DNA of 38,549 nt from Halobacteriales archaeon QS_8_65_32 (GCA_003022925.1 PXRY01000021.1:1-38549), one strand, 5' to 3'. Counted from the first letter of the stretch, positions 28,680 to 38,051 are shown. Numbers and translations: made by a program. The notes: generated by a model from the sequence alone, not told the origin.

Positions 28680-30281
28680 CTACTCGACGGGCGTTACGTC
28701 GGTCACTGTCCCCACGCCCTTCGATTGACCCTCGCGGAAGACGAACCGCTGGCCCTCGTGAACCAGGTACGGCCGGAACTTGAACCGAACCTGGACGGTG
28801 CCGGTGTCTCCGGGCAGCAGTTGACCCTCGTCCGGGTAGAACGCGGCGGCCTCGCTCACGGTCTCGACGTGGACGACCGGCTCGTAGCCGCTGTCGATCC
28901 GGGTGGGATGATTGAGCACCATCACCTCCGCGTCGAACTCCCGGACGGCGGTCGGCTCGGCGTCCCGCGGTAGGAGGGCCATCCCGCGCTCGACGTCGAT
29001 CTCCCGTACGCCCTTGAGCGCGATGCCGACGATGCGACCCGCAGTCGCCCGATCGACGCGGTGGTAGTGCATCTCGATCGAGCGGGCTTCGACCTCGCGG
29101 AAGTCGCCGTCGGGGAAGGGCCCAAGGAGAAGTTCGTCGCCGGCTTCGACGGTCCCCGACCGCACGGTTCCCGACGCGACCGCGCCGACCCCGGTGACGT
29201 TGTAGGTGCGATCGACGTACATCGAGAACGGCCCGACCCGCGTGCCGGTTTTGGGCAGGCGCTCGAACAGTTCGTCGAGAACGTTGAGCCCGTCGCCGGT
29301 CACGGCGCTCGTGCGAAGCATGGGCACGACGGTCTCGCCGATCTCCTCACAGGCGACATCGGTGCCGTGGCGCTCGATCGGCAGGGGGGTCTTGCCGACC
29401 TCCCGGAGCAGCCGTTCGACGTCCCCCTCGACCGCTTCGACCCGGGATTCGTCGACCATATCGGTTTTCGTGAGTGCGACGATCGTCGGGAGGTCGGTCG
29501 CGAGCAGTACTCCCAGATGCTCGCGGGTGGTCTTCGTCGGGCCGTCGTCGGCGGCCACGGTCAAGAGGCCGTAGTCGAGTTTCTGGCCCACGAGCCCCCG
29601 GATCGTGGTCCGGAGCCAGGGCTCGTGGCCCACGGTGTCGACGAACGAGACGAGCCGGTCGGCCTCTTCGACGATCCCGGCCCGGTCGGTCTTTCGGTGG
29701 GGGTTGTCCATTCGGAGGGGGCCTTCGCCGTCGAAGCCATAGACGGCATACGAGAGGTCCGCAGACAAGCCGCGTTCGACCTCGTGGGGCTGGACGTCGA
29801 GATACCCCCGGGTACCGCCCTCGCCGTCGTCGAGTTGACCGGTGACGAGTGATCCGACCAAGGTGCTCTTGCCGTGGTCGACGTGGCCGGCGGTCCCAAC
29901 GACGATGTGGTCGTCGTCGGCCCCTAAGATGGCTCCCTCGCGGATCGTCGCGACGCCGACGATGCCGCCCTTCGCGCCCCAGGTCTCGACCCCCTCGATG
30001 TGCGCGCCGGCCTCTTCGGCGAGCAAGGAGAGCACGTCCATCGATTCCGAAAAGTCGGAGGAACTGATTCCTGCGATCCCGCCGTCGTCGGTGACACCCA
30101 CCACGTAGGTTGCCTCGCCGTCGCCCGACAGTACGCGGTGGCGTAACTGAGCGGCGAGGCTTTCGAGACGGCCGTCGGCCAAGTGGAGTTCCTTCGTCAA
30201 GCGCTCTTTGAATTCGACGCTGCCGTTCTCGCGTTCGCCCTCGTCGAGCGCGCGTTCGAGAACGGCGCGGTCGGCGCTCAT
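28680..30281 (-). CDS. GTPBP1-like translational GTPase
   Basis: G1 GTAGHVDHGKSTLVGSL, G3 DTVGHEPWLRT, G4 ALTKTDMVDESR, followed by EF-Tu-like beta domains; start at 30281 (MSADRAVLERALDEGE) preferred. Confidence 0.9.
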   Translation of the reverse strand: MSADRAVLERALDEGERENGSVEFKERLTKELHLADGRLESLAAQLRHRVLSGDGEATYVVGVTDDGGIAGISSSDFSESMDVLSLLAEEAGAHIEGVETWGAKGGIVGVATIREGAILGADDDHIVVGTAGHVDHGKSTLVGSLVTGQLDDGEGGTRGYLDVQPHEVERGLSADLSYAVYGFDGEGPLRMDNPHRKTDRAGIVEEADRLVSFVDTVGHEPWLRTTIRGLVGQKLDYGLLTVAADDGPTKTTREHLGVLLATDLPTIVALTKTDMVDESRVEAVEGDVERLLREVGKTPLPIERHGTDVACEEIGETVVPMLRTSAVTGDGLNVLDELFERLPKTGTRVGPFSMYVDRTYNVTGVGAVASGTVRSGTVEAGDELLLGPFPDGDFREVEARSIEMHYHRVDRATAGRIVGIALKGVREIDVERGMALLPRDAEPTAVREFDAEVMVLNHPTRIDSGYEPVVHVETVSEAAAFYPDEGQLLPGDTGTVQVRFKFRPYLVHEGQRFVFREGQSKGVGTVTDVTPVE

Positions 30282-30520
30282 ACCCGAAGGAGGAGGGCTT
30301 CGAGCAAAAACCTTCGCCGATGTGCCATACTCACTCACGGGTAGGTCACGGGGTTTCGACCGTCGGGGCGTCGCTGCCGGGAGCGCGACACGGAACGCGA
30401 CCCGGACAGACCCGTGGGCCGTCATATAGGGAGGTCGCCGCGGACTGCCGAACCGAAACACGACCGAAGGCCTGCGCTCGCGGGCAAAAGAGTGATACTG
30501 GCGTGTTCGCACATCGATAC

Positions 30521-32284
30521 GTGTCACTTCGCTCTTCGCTGGGCCGCGACGACGGGTCGGCGGGTCTCGTCGCGCTCGCCGCCGCCGGCCTCGTCTTCCT
30601 CGTCGCTATCGGCACCCACTACGAGGTGCTCTCGTACTGGTTCACCGGTAGCGACACCCTCACGCTCATCGAAAAGAGCCGAATGCGGACCCCAGCGGAA
30701 GCGTGGCAGGTGTTTTCGAGCCCGCTCATGTACGGGACGAACTTCTCCATCGTCGTCGCTCTCTTCTACCGGCCGGTGGCGAACCTCTCGTATGCCGTCG
30801 ACTTCGCGCTGTGGGGGCTCGATCCCTTCGGCTATCATCTGACCGACTTGTTGTTGCACGCCGCGGCGGCCGTGGGCACTTTTGCGTTCGTTCGCCGGAT
30901 CGGTAAGGACACCCTCGTCGCCTTCGGCGCGGGCTGTCTACTCGCGATCCACCCGATCACCGCCGAAGTCGTCCCCACCCCCGCCCGCCGTCACGACGTG
31001 CTCGCAACGATCTTCGTGCTCGGATCGGTGCTGTTGTTCGTCCGGGCGACGCGCGCCGATCGCTCTCGCTCTCGCCTCCGTCGGTGGGGCCTTATCGGCG
31101 GCTCCGTGCTCGCCTACCTGCTCGCCGTCGGCGCGAAGGAAATCGGGATACTCGCCCCGCCGCTCGTCGGGGCGTGGTTTCTGCTCGTCGCCTACGATCG
31201 AGACTACGGAATCGGGCGGACGCTGTGGCGCGGGGTGAAAATCACGATCCCCTACACCGTCGTGACCCTCGCGTACCTCTGGTGGCGCATCGAAGTGCTC
31301 GGCGGCCTCGGCGGGTATCGAGGCGGGCCCTGGAAGGTGAGCGAGCCGTTGCTCGCGATTGCGAGCAAGTACGTCTTGAGCCTCGTCTATCCGGTCGACC
31401 TCGCCTACTGGCTCTGGGGGATGCAAGTCGAACTCGTCCCCGGCGGTTTCTACGCGTTCCTCGCGGGCGCGTTCTGCCTCGTCGCATATGCGCTGTGGCG
31501 CGTCGAGGGCTACCGGGACGTCCTCGCGTCCGACCGGGGACGGCTCGCGGCGATGTCGATCGCGTGGTTGGTGATCTTGGGCGCAGTGTTCGTCAGGTTC
31601 GGCCGGTACTCCCTTCGCAGCGGGTACGTTGCGCTCGTCCCGACCGGAGCACTGCTCTCGCTGGTGCTGGTTTCGACCGGTCGGGAACTCGCCGGCAGGG
31701 TCGGGACCGGGAGCGACGACGCCGTCGTCGCCGGTGACGGAGGCGACGCCGAAGAACGAACTAATCCTGAGAAAGCGAGTACTGGAGAGTCGAGCGTCGA
31801 ACGCCGAACGATCGGCTTCGATCTCGGGACGATCGCGGTCTTCTGTCTCGTTGTCGTGCTTGTCGGCTCGCTCGTCTGGGTCTCGCCGTTTGTCTATTCT
31901 TACGACGACTGGGAGCGCGCCGGTGAGGTCGCTTCGGAGGGTTTGCCCGCCGCCGCGAGTGCCTACGAGGAGTCAGACGTCCCGCCACGGGCGGTAATCG
32001 CGATCGCCGGCATCCCGCGGCGGCCCGGTTCGCCCGGCGTGGCCGCACCCCGACCGCAAGCGCGGACGATCGCGTACTTCTATGCGAACACGATCGCCTC
32101 CTGGATTCGGCTCACTCAGCCCGATAGCAAGGTCGCGACGTACGTCGGGGGCCGGCTGGTCCCCCTCGGCGAGAAGCCGGTCGATGTCAACGCGACGATC
32201 CGGCAGACGGTCGACCGGCGTCACTACCGGATACGACTGCGATATCCGTTGGAGAACGCGACGAACGAAACGAGTGGTGCCTGA
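30521..32284 (+). CDS. multi-spanning GT-C-type membrane protein resembling TMTC O-mannosyltransferases (paralogue)
   Basis: FYRPVANLSYAVDFALWGLDPFGYHLTDLLLHA and CLLAIHPITAEVVPTPARRHDVLATIFVLGSVLLFV; shared C-terminal motif YFYANTIASWIRLTQPDSKVATY. GTG start at 30521 chosen by comparison with paralogue. Confidence 0.7.
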   Translation: MSLRSSLGRDDGSAGLVALAAAGLVFLVAIGTHYEVLSYWFTGSDTLTLIEKSRMRTPAEAWQVFSSPLMYGTNFSIVVALFYRPVANLSYAVDFALWGLDPFGYHLTDLLLHAAAAVGTFAFVRRIGKDTLVAFGAGCLLAIHPITAEVVPTPARRHDVLATIFVLGSVLLFVRATRADRSRSRLRRWGLIGGSVLAYLLAVGAKEIGILAPPLVGAWFLLVAYDRDYGIGRTLWRGVKITIPYTVVTLAYLWWRIEVLGGLGGYRGGPWKVSEPLLAIASKYVLSLVYPVDLAYWLWGMQVELVPGGFYAFLAGAFCLVAYALWRVEGYRDVLASDRGRLAAMSIAWLVILGAVFVRFGRYSLRSGYVALVPTGALLSLVLVSTGRELAGRVGTGSDDAVVAGDGGDAEERTNPEKASTGESSVERRTIGFDLGTIAVFCLVVVLVGSLVWVSPFVYSYDDWERAGEVASEGLPAAASAYEESDVPPRAVIAIAGIPRRPGSPGVAAPRPQARTIAYFYANTIASWIRLTQPDSKVATYVGGRLVPLGEKPVDVNATIRQTVDRRHYRIRLRYPLENATNETSGA

Positions 32285-32291
32285 GCTACAG

Positions 32292-32430
32292 TGGTGTTTA
32301 GCCAAGGAGTTTCTCGGGGACTGAGAGGTGGCGCGATCACTTAGGAAGCCCCCGACCGCTCGGCGTTCTCGTGAGCGAGCGTTACGAGCGAACGAGAGCA
32401 GGGAGTGAAGTGACCGCGCTCGCGCGGAGG
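32292..32430. repeat. intergenic repeat element, copy C (partial)
   Basis: AAGCCCCCGACCGCTCGGCGTTCTCGTGAGCGAGCGTTACGAGCGAACGAGAGC; the second half matches the reverse complement of 19235-19285. Confidence 0.6.
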
Positions 32431-32438
32431 ATCTTCGC

Positions 32439-33100
32439 TCAGATGACGCCGAGGACGAAGCCGAGACCCATGAGGATCAACACGACGCCCGAGAGCACCG
32501 GGAAATACGTAGCGTACCGGCCGAGTCGGTCCTCGTAGCGTTCGAACCCGGCGACCAGAAGCAGGGTGAGGGTAACCAGCGCGGCGATCACCGCAAGCGC
32601 GTAGACGAGCATGAGCGAGAGACACCGATCGGTCGCGCCGGTACAAAAGCCCAAAATCTGGAACTCCTCCTCGTGGGCGAACCCGAGGACGAACGCCGCG
32701 CTTGCGATCCCTGCGAGGCCACGCTCGTCGGCCGCCCGAGCTAGGTCAGTGTCGTGACCGTGATCGTTGTCGTGATCGTGCCGTGGTCGCCTCCGTGCCC
32801 GTGGCCGTGGCCCAACTCGCGGATGCCGAGCAGGATCAGGAGGCCGCCGGCGACGTAGCGCAACCACCCTAAGTTCCCGGCGTCGAAGCCTGAGGCAAAG
32901 AGCAGGAAGACGCCGACGACGGCGATCGAACTGATCAGGTGGCCGATCCCGATGAGCAGGCCCGCGACCGTGCCGGCGAGCCAGCGGTGGGACTTATCGA
33001 GGGCGTAGGCGGCGGCGATCGGCCAGCCGTGACCCGGTTCGGCCCCGTGAATAAGACCGATGACGATCGCCCCGGCGAACACCGACGCCGCGTCTGCCAT
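32439..33100 (-). pseudogene. nickel/cobalt transporter-like membrane protein (NicO/HupE-like), frameshifted in His-rich loop near 32780
   Basis: 5' part MADAASVFAGAIVIGLIHGAEPGHGWPIAAAYALDK...GIRELGHGHGHGGDHG; the -1 frame continues HDHDNDHGHDTDLARAADERGLAGIASAAFVLGFAHEEEFQILGFC...VLSGVVLILMGLGFVLGVI. Confidence 0.8.
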
Positions 33101-33209
33101 ACCGCTTCGAGGAGGTTCGGACCCCTGTGGGTTGTTATGTACGGTTCGCCGTGGCGGTACTACCCGATGACCGGGGGCCGTGATGTGACCGTGAACCGAA
33201 GACGACGCC

Positions 33210-33599
33210 ATGCGAACGAGCGTCCACCTCCCCGAAGCCGATCTCGAAGCGTTCGACGTGGTCTGGCAAGCGGAGGGATTCGACTCGCGCTCGCGCGCCG
33301 TCAGGGAGGCGATCCGCGAGTACGCCGAATCACACACGCGCCTCGAAGCGATCGAGGGGCCCATCGCGGCCGTGCTCGTGTTCGACTACGAACACCGGGC
33401 GGTCATCGAGGAGCTCCACACTACCCAACACGAGTTTCAGGACGTGATCGACACGACGAGTCATACCCACCAGAGCGAGTGGTGTCTCGAAGCGGTCTTC
33501 TGTCGCGGGGCGGCCGGCCGAGTTCGTGACCTGGTCTACCGCCTGCGCGACTTCGACGCGGTCGGTCGAGTGAAGGTCATGGCGCTCCAGGCGCAGTAG
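33210..33599 (+). CDS. NikR-like nickel-responsive ribbon-helix-helix regulator
   Basis: RHH N-terminus MRTSVHLPEADLEAFDVVWQAEGFDSRSRAVREAIREY, ACT-like C-terminus with candidate metal ligands TTQHEFQ...SHTHQSEWCLEAVFCRG; divergent from nickel-transporter-like gene. Confidence 0.85.
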   Translation: MRTSVHLPEADLEAFDVVWQAEGFDSRSRAVREAIREYAESHTRLEAIEGPIAAVLVFDYEHRAVIEELHTTQHEFQDVIDTTSHTHQSEWCLEAVFCRGAAGRVRDLVYRLRDFDAVGRVKVMALQAQ

Positions 33600-34055
33600 G
33601 GAAGGGGCCGAGGAACCCGAGAACTGGCGATCCAGGCACGAAATCGGCAAACGGACAGCGAGGAGACGGCGGCCGAAACACGCCGGCGAGTCGCACGAAA
33701 GCGACCCGCTCCTCGATCGAGCGTTACGACCGGTTCCGCTGAATCCGGGGATCGATCGCCAGTATCCCGACGGAACGTAGCGGCAGGTATTCGTATAACA
33801 CAGAACGGATTCGCTGTTCACAAGTCGTTAGGCACGTAGCGATCCCATCCCCAAGCGGACACGGAATCGACAGACATCGAGACGACACTCACCGGAGTGG
33901 CGGTCTTCCTTCAGGGGAGCGAACTCACCGGTAGGGTCGAGAACGCTTTCGCCGCGCTCACGGTGGGGCGAACGGATCGCACGGCGGTACGTCCCGCTCG
34001 AAAACTGAGGCGAGTTCCCCTCGCGACTGGTCCCAGTCCTGTAGCGGAACTCCGA

Positions 34056-34802
34056 CTAACGGTGCCGTCGTCGCTTTCTGAGGGCCGCCAGGTACGTACT
34101 CGGGTTCTCGCCGGAAGCGTATTTCACCTCGGCGACCTCCCAACCAGTACCGACCGCCGCTTCCCGAAGTCGATCGGGGCTGAACAGCCGGAACAGGAGC
34201 GTCTCGTGTGCGTCCTCGTACGTCGAGTGATAGACGCGGTACGCGAGGCCGGGCGTCGGGTCCGCCCGGTAGCCGAGTATCTCTCCGGTCGCGTCCATCT
34301 CCGGGTCGTACCCGTGAACTGCGGCGCTCACGTCGGGTTTCGTCACGAACGCGAGATCGCCGAGGAACTCCCTGAGACCCTGTATTGACCCGGCCAAACC
34401 GATCTGTGTGCCGTAGACGAGCACCGATCGGAAACGATCGCGGTCGAACGCCTCACGCAATGCGAACATGTCGACCTCGCGAACGTCACGGACGCCGCGC
34501 TCGCGCATGGTCTCGACGAGGAACTCGCTCACGTCGGTTGCAATCGTCTCGAATCGGTCCTGGAAGTAAAGCGCGTCCCGCCCGGCTCCTGCGCCGATGT
34601 CGAGCAGCGGACCGTCGAGTTTCGATCGTACCCACGTGCCGCGCTCGCTTCCCGGATCGAACTCCCCGAAATAGAAGCGCTCGATCGGCTGTTCGCGCGT
34701 TCGAGCGCCGTCGCGGTCGACGAGCGGTTCCTCGCGTTCGCCGCGGTAGTGGTCGTAGATTGCACGACCGAGCGGATCAGTACCCCTCACACTCTGTGAC
34801 AC
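34056..34802 (-). CDS. class I SAM-dependent methyltransferase
   Basis: LLDIGAGAGRDALYFQDRFETIATDVSEFLVE; GTG start at 34802 (MSQSVRGTDPLGRAIYDHYRGE) preferred; AT-rich tttattatatttg lies directly upstream. Confidence 0.82.
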   Translation of the reverse strand: MSQSVRGTDPLGRAIYDHYRGEREEPLVDRDGARTREQPIERFYFGEFDPGSERGTWVRSKLDGPLLDIGAGAGRDALYFQDRFETIATDVSEFLVETMRERGVRDVREVDMFALREAFDRDRFRSVLVYGTQIGLAGSIQGLREFLGDLAFVTKPDVSAAVHGYDPEMDATGEILGYRADPTPGLAYRVYHSTYEDAHETLLFRLFSPDRLREAAVGTGWEVAEVKYASGENPSTYLAALRKRRRHR

Positions 34803-34938
34803 ACCCTCAAATATAATAAAACCGCCACGATCATCGGTACCGAATACCGCTCGAAGGAAATAACCGTAGTATCGCGATCGTCCGGGAGCTGTAGACGAAC
34901 CTGTCCTCAGAGCCGTTTCGAGACGTACGGACGCAGAC

Positions 34939-34990
34939 TTTTGCCGCGTCCCGCTCGCTACACTTCGCTCGCTCGGGGACCGCGGCAAAA
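34939..34990. terminator. long inverted repeat downstream of elp3, possible terminator or structured element
   Basis: Arms TTTTGCCGCG-TCCC and GGGGACCGCGGCAAAA flanking CGAGCGAGCG-type repeats. Confidence 0.45.
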
Positions 34991-35033
34991 ATCCTGCATC
35001 GAAAACTCGTAACGAACTCCGTCTTCGGCTGCT

Positions 35034-36710
35034 TTACAGTCGCTTCGAGACGTACGGACCGTCCTGATAGTACCCTAATTTCTCCCGGTAGTACTCCCGT
35101 GCGCCGATCCCGCTGATCACGCTTAATTTCTCGTAGCCGTCGTCCACGGCCATCGCCTCGGCTTTTGCGAGCAGTTTTCGGCCGTATCCCTGGTGTTGGT
35201 AGTCCTGGCCCTCCTCGCCTTCGACGCCGACACCCACCTCGTTGCCGTAGACGTGTAGTTCGCGCACCAACGCGGCGTTTTCCAAGCCGCGCCGCGCCAC
35301 CTCGCCGGGGTACCGCAGTCGACAGAACCCGACCAACGCGTCGGTTTCCGGGTCAACGTAGCTCAGGAAGAATTCGGTGCCGCCAGAAGCGTCGTAAGTG
35401 AGCGTCCGTAATTCGATGTCCGCGGGGTCGGGTACCCTATTACGCATCCCGACTTCCCGACACCGGATACAGTCGCACTCCCAACCGTGTTTGGCCATCT
35501 CGCGGCGGGCGAGCTGGCGGAGATTGGACTTCCAGACCCCCGCGTCGATGAAGTCCGCCGGGATATCGCGCTGGACGCGCTGGAGCCGGACGTATCGCGG
35601 GAGCATCGCCTTGATCTCGGCGACCAGTTCGGCGGCCTCCTCGTTGCGAAGCGGCTCGTAGTCGTCGCGCCGCCAGGCGTCGTACACCCGCGTGCCCCGG
35701 ACGACGAGCGTGGGATAGATCTTGAGGTAGTCGGGCTTCCACTCGCTTTCCTCGAACAGCCTCCGGAAATCCTCGACGCACATCTCCCGGTCCATCCCCG
35801 GCTGGCCGGGCATCATGTGAAAGCCGACTTTGAAGCCCGCATCGCGCAGCCGGCGGTTCGCGTCCACGGAGGCCTGGGTGCCGTGCCCGCGGTGCATCGC
35901 CCGATTGATTTCGTCGAAAGTAGTCTGGACGCCCACCTCGACCTTCGTGCCGCCGAGCCGGAGCATGCGTTCGATCTGCTCGGGGTCACACCAGTCGGGT
36001 TTCGTCTCGAAGGTCGTCCCGATGTTACGAACGTCGGCGCGCTCGTTCTCCGCGATCACGTCCTCCACGTAGCGAAACTCGTACTCGTCGGGTTCTTGGG
36101 CGAAGCTCACCCCTTCTTTCGGTTCGGGCGTCCCTTCGGGTTCGTAGTCGTTCATCGCTTGCAGGGCGCGTTTGACGAACCATTCCTGGTAGTCGTGGCT
36201 CCGAGCGGTCATCGTTCCGCCCATGAGGATGAGTTCGACCTTGTCGACCGGATGGCCGATCTTCCGAAGCTGTTCGAGCCGCAACGTCACCTGGCCGTAA
36301 GGATCGTAGTCGTTCTGAACCCCACGAGAAGCGGCGGGTTCGTGGCCGGTATAGCTCTGAGCCGAGGAAAAGTCCGACGCCGGGCCGCCCGGACAGTACA
36401 GGCACTTGCCGTGGGGACACATCCGCGGTGAGGTCATGATCGCCACCGGTGAAACCCCCGATGCCGTGCGGACGGGCTTTCGGCGCACCACTGCGGCGAC
36501 CGCCTCCCGCTTCCCGTCGGGCGCGAAATCGAGTACTTCGGCGTTGGTCGGCACCTTCGGCGCGGAGTACTCGCTACAGACCTCACGTTTCGCGCCTTCG
36601 ATGTCCTCGCGTTCGAGATCGCCCTCCAAGACGCCCGCTACCAACGCCTCACAAGCACGCTCGAACGCCTCGGTTTCGGTCGGGTCGTCGGTCGTGGTGT
36701 CGCTGCTCAT
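35034..36710 (-). CDS. elp3: tRNA uridine(34) acetyltransferase Elp3 (radical SAM/GNAT)
   Basis: Radical SAM CPHGKCLYCPGG, KVELILMGGTMTARS, C-terminal GNAT (HQGYGRKLLAKAEAMAVDDGYEKLSVISGIGAREYYREKLGY). Confidence 0.95.
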   Translation of the reverse strand: MSSDTTTDDPTETEAFERACEALVAGVLEGDLEREDIEGAKREVCSEYSAPKVPTNAEVLDFAPDGKREAVAAVVRRKPVRTASGVSPVAIMTSPRMCPHGKCLYCPGGPASDFSSAQSYTGHEPAASRGVQNDYDPYGQVTLRLEQLRKIGHPVDKVELILMGGTMTARSHDYQEWFVKRALQAMNDYEPEGTPEPKEGVSFAQEPDEYEFRYVEDVIAENERADVRNIGTTFETKPDWCDPEQIERMLRLGGTKVEVGVQTTFDEINRAMHRGHGTQASVDANRRLRDAGFKVGFHMMPGQPGMDREMCVEDFRRLFEESEWKPDYLKIYPTLVVRGTRVYDAWRRDDYEPLRNEEAAELVAEIKAMLPRYVRLQRVQRDIPADFIDAGVWKSNLRQLARREMAKHGWECDCIRCREVGMRNRVPDPADIELRTLTYDASGGTEFFLSYVDPETDALVGFCRLRYPGEVARRGLENAALVRELHVYGNEVGVGVEGEEGQDYQHQGYGRKLLAKAEAMAVDDGYEKLSVISGIGAREYYREKLGYYQDGPYVSKRL

Positions 36711-36976
36711 ACGGCGGGTAGTAACGGGAATCGCCCTCTCGCGCGAATAAGCGTGTCGTTCGATCGGATTCCGGCGTGATCGACGGTATTCATGATCGAC
36801 TTCTTAGTCACCGACTCCCTCATCACCACTACACACCCACCGAGCGGCGCGAAGATCCGTCTTCGCGCCTTCATTCCATGGGGAGAACAAACATCGAAAC
36901 TGCTGCAGGGCGAGGGAACAGTTGCCCTGTTCGGGACGGAACCGTCCGTGCAGGGTGTCGTTCGGTGTGAACGCAA

Positions 36977-37969
36977 CTACGCGTTTTCGTCGGTCGCTAG
37001 CAGTTCCTGATAGTGATTGCGAATCGTGACCTCAGTAATGTCGGTCACTTCACTGACGTCGCTCCGTGTAACGTGCTCGTCGGTGAGGAGACCAGCAGCG
37101 TATATCTCCGCAGCGGCCAGCCCGGTCGGACTCTCTTCACTGTACACCCCTTCGCCCTCTGCGGCTCGGAGCAGCTGACGGGCGCGGTGTTCGGTCTCGT
37201 CGCTGAGACCGAGGTCGGAGGCAAATCGCGGGACGTACTGGAGGGGATTCGCCGGTTCGATCTCGAGGTCGAGTTCGTGAACGATATAGCGGTACGTTCG
37301 CTTGAACTCGATCTCACTGATTCGGCTCACCGCAGCGAGTTCGTCGATCGTTCGGGGGGTGCCGGCCTGTTTGGCTGCGGCGTACAGCGCGACGGTAGCG
37401 ACGCCCTCGATCGACCGGCCCGGAAGCAGCTTTTCGTCCACTGCTCGCCGGTAAATCACGCTCGCGGTCTCCCGAACCGTCTCGGGCAACCCTAGTCCGA
37501 AGGCCATTCGCTCGATCTCACCGAGGGCCTGCTTGAGGTTGCGATCTCTCGAATCGCGGGTGCGAAAGCGCTCGTCCCAGGTGCGCAGCCGCTGCATTCG
37601 CCGCCGCTGGCGCGAACTCAGCATCCTCCCGTATGCATCGCGATCCTGCGGACCGATCTTCGTCGACAACCCCTTGTCGTGCATCATCCGCGTGGTCGGT
37701 GCCCCGACCCGTGATTTGCGGTCGCGCTCGGCTGCATCGAACGCTCGCCACTCGGGGCCACGATCGATCTCGGCCGCTTCGATAACGAGTCCACAATCCA
37801 CACAGGCCGTCTCGCCGTGTTCAGCGTCATGCTCCAGTCGTCCTCCACATTCCGCACAGACAGGCCGCTGGGTTTCCGGGTCTGTTCTGCCCTCTATCTG
37901 GACCTGCTCGTCAGAGGGTTCACTGGTCGATCGGGGTTGATCGTCGCTTGTTTGTATTTCGGTATTCAT
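36977..37969 (-). CDS. tfb: transcription initiation factor IIB (TFB)
   Basis: Zn ribbon CAECGGRLEHDAEHGETACVDCGLVI, B-reader EWRAFDAAERDRKSRVGAPTT, two cyclin folds. Confidence 0.95.
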   Translation of the reverse strand: MNTEIQTSDDQPRSTSEPSDEQVQIEGRTDPETQRPVCAECGGRLEHDAEHGETACVDCGLVIEAAEIDRGPEWRAFDAAERDRKSRVGAPTTRMMHDKGLSTKIGPQDRDAYGRMLSSRQRRRMQRLRTWDERFRTRDSRDRNLKQALGEIERMAFGLGLPETVRETASVIYRRAVDEKLLPGRSIEGVATVALYAAAKQAGTPRTIDELAAVSRISEIEFKRTYRYIVHELDLEIEPANPLQYVPRFASDLGLSDETEHRARQLLRAAEGEGVYSEESPTGLAAAEIYAAGLLTDEHVTRSDVSEVTDITEVTIRNHYQELLATDENA

Positions 37970-38051
37970 TCAAAATATCTACTTAAGTGAAAAGATAACA
38001 ACCCGCTGTTTGTACGAACTGGAGGGAGTCGGTATCCCGACCCGGCGTAAC

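Noticed and set aside
33600-34055. Non-coding stretch between the NikR-like gene and the methyltransferase, with a 61 aa minus ORF (DWDQSRGELASVFERDVPPCDPFAPP)
   Set aside because: Could be a gene remnant, but I could not link it to any family or find insertion-element ends.
36792-37010. 72 aa plus-strand ORF between elp3 and tfb
   Set aside because: Overlaps the tfb 3' end and shows no recognisable family or clear halophile bias; not supported enough to call.
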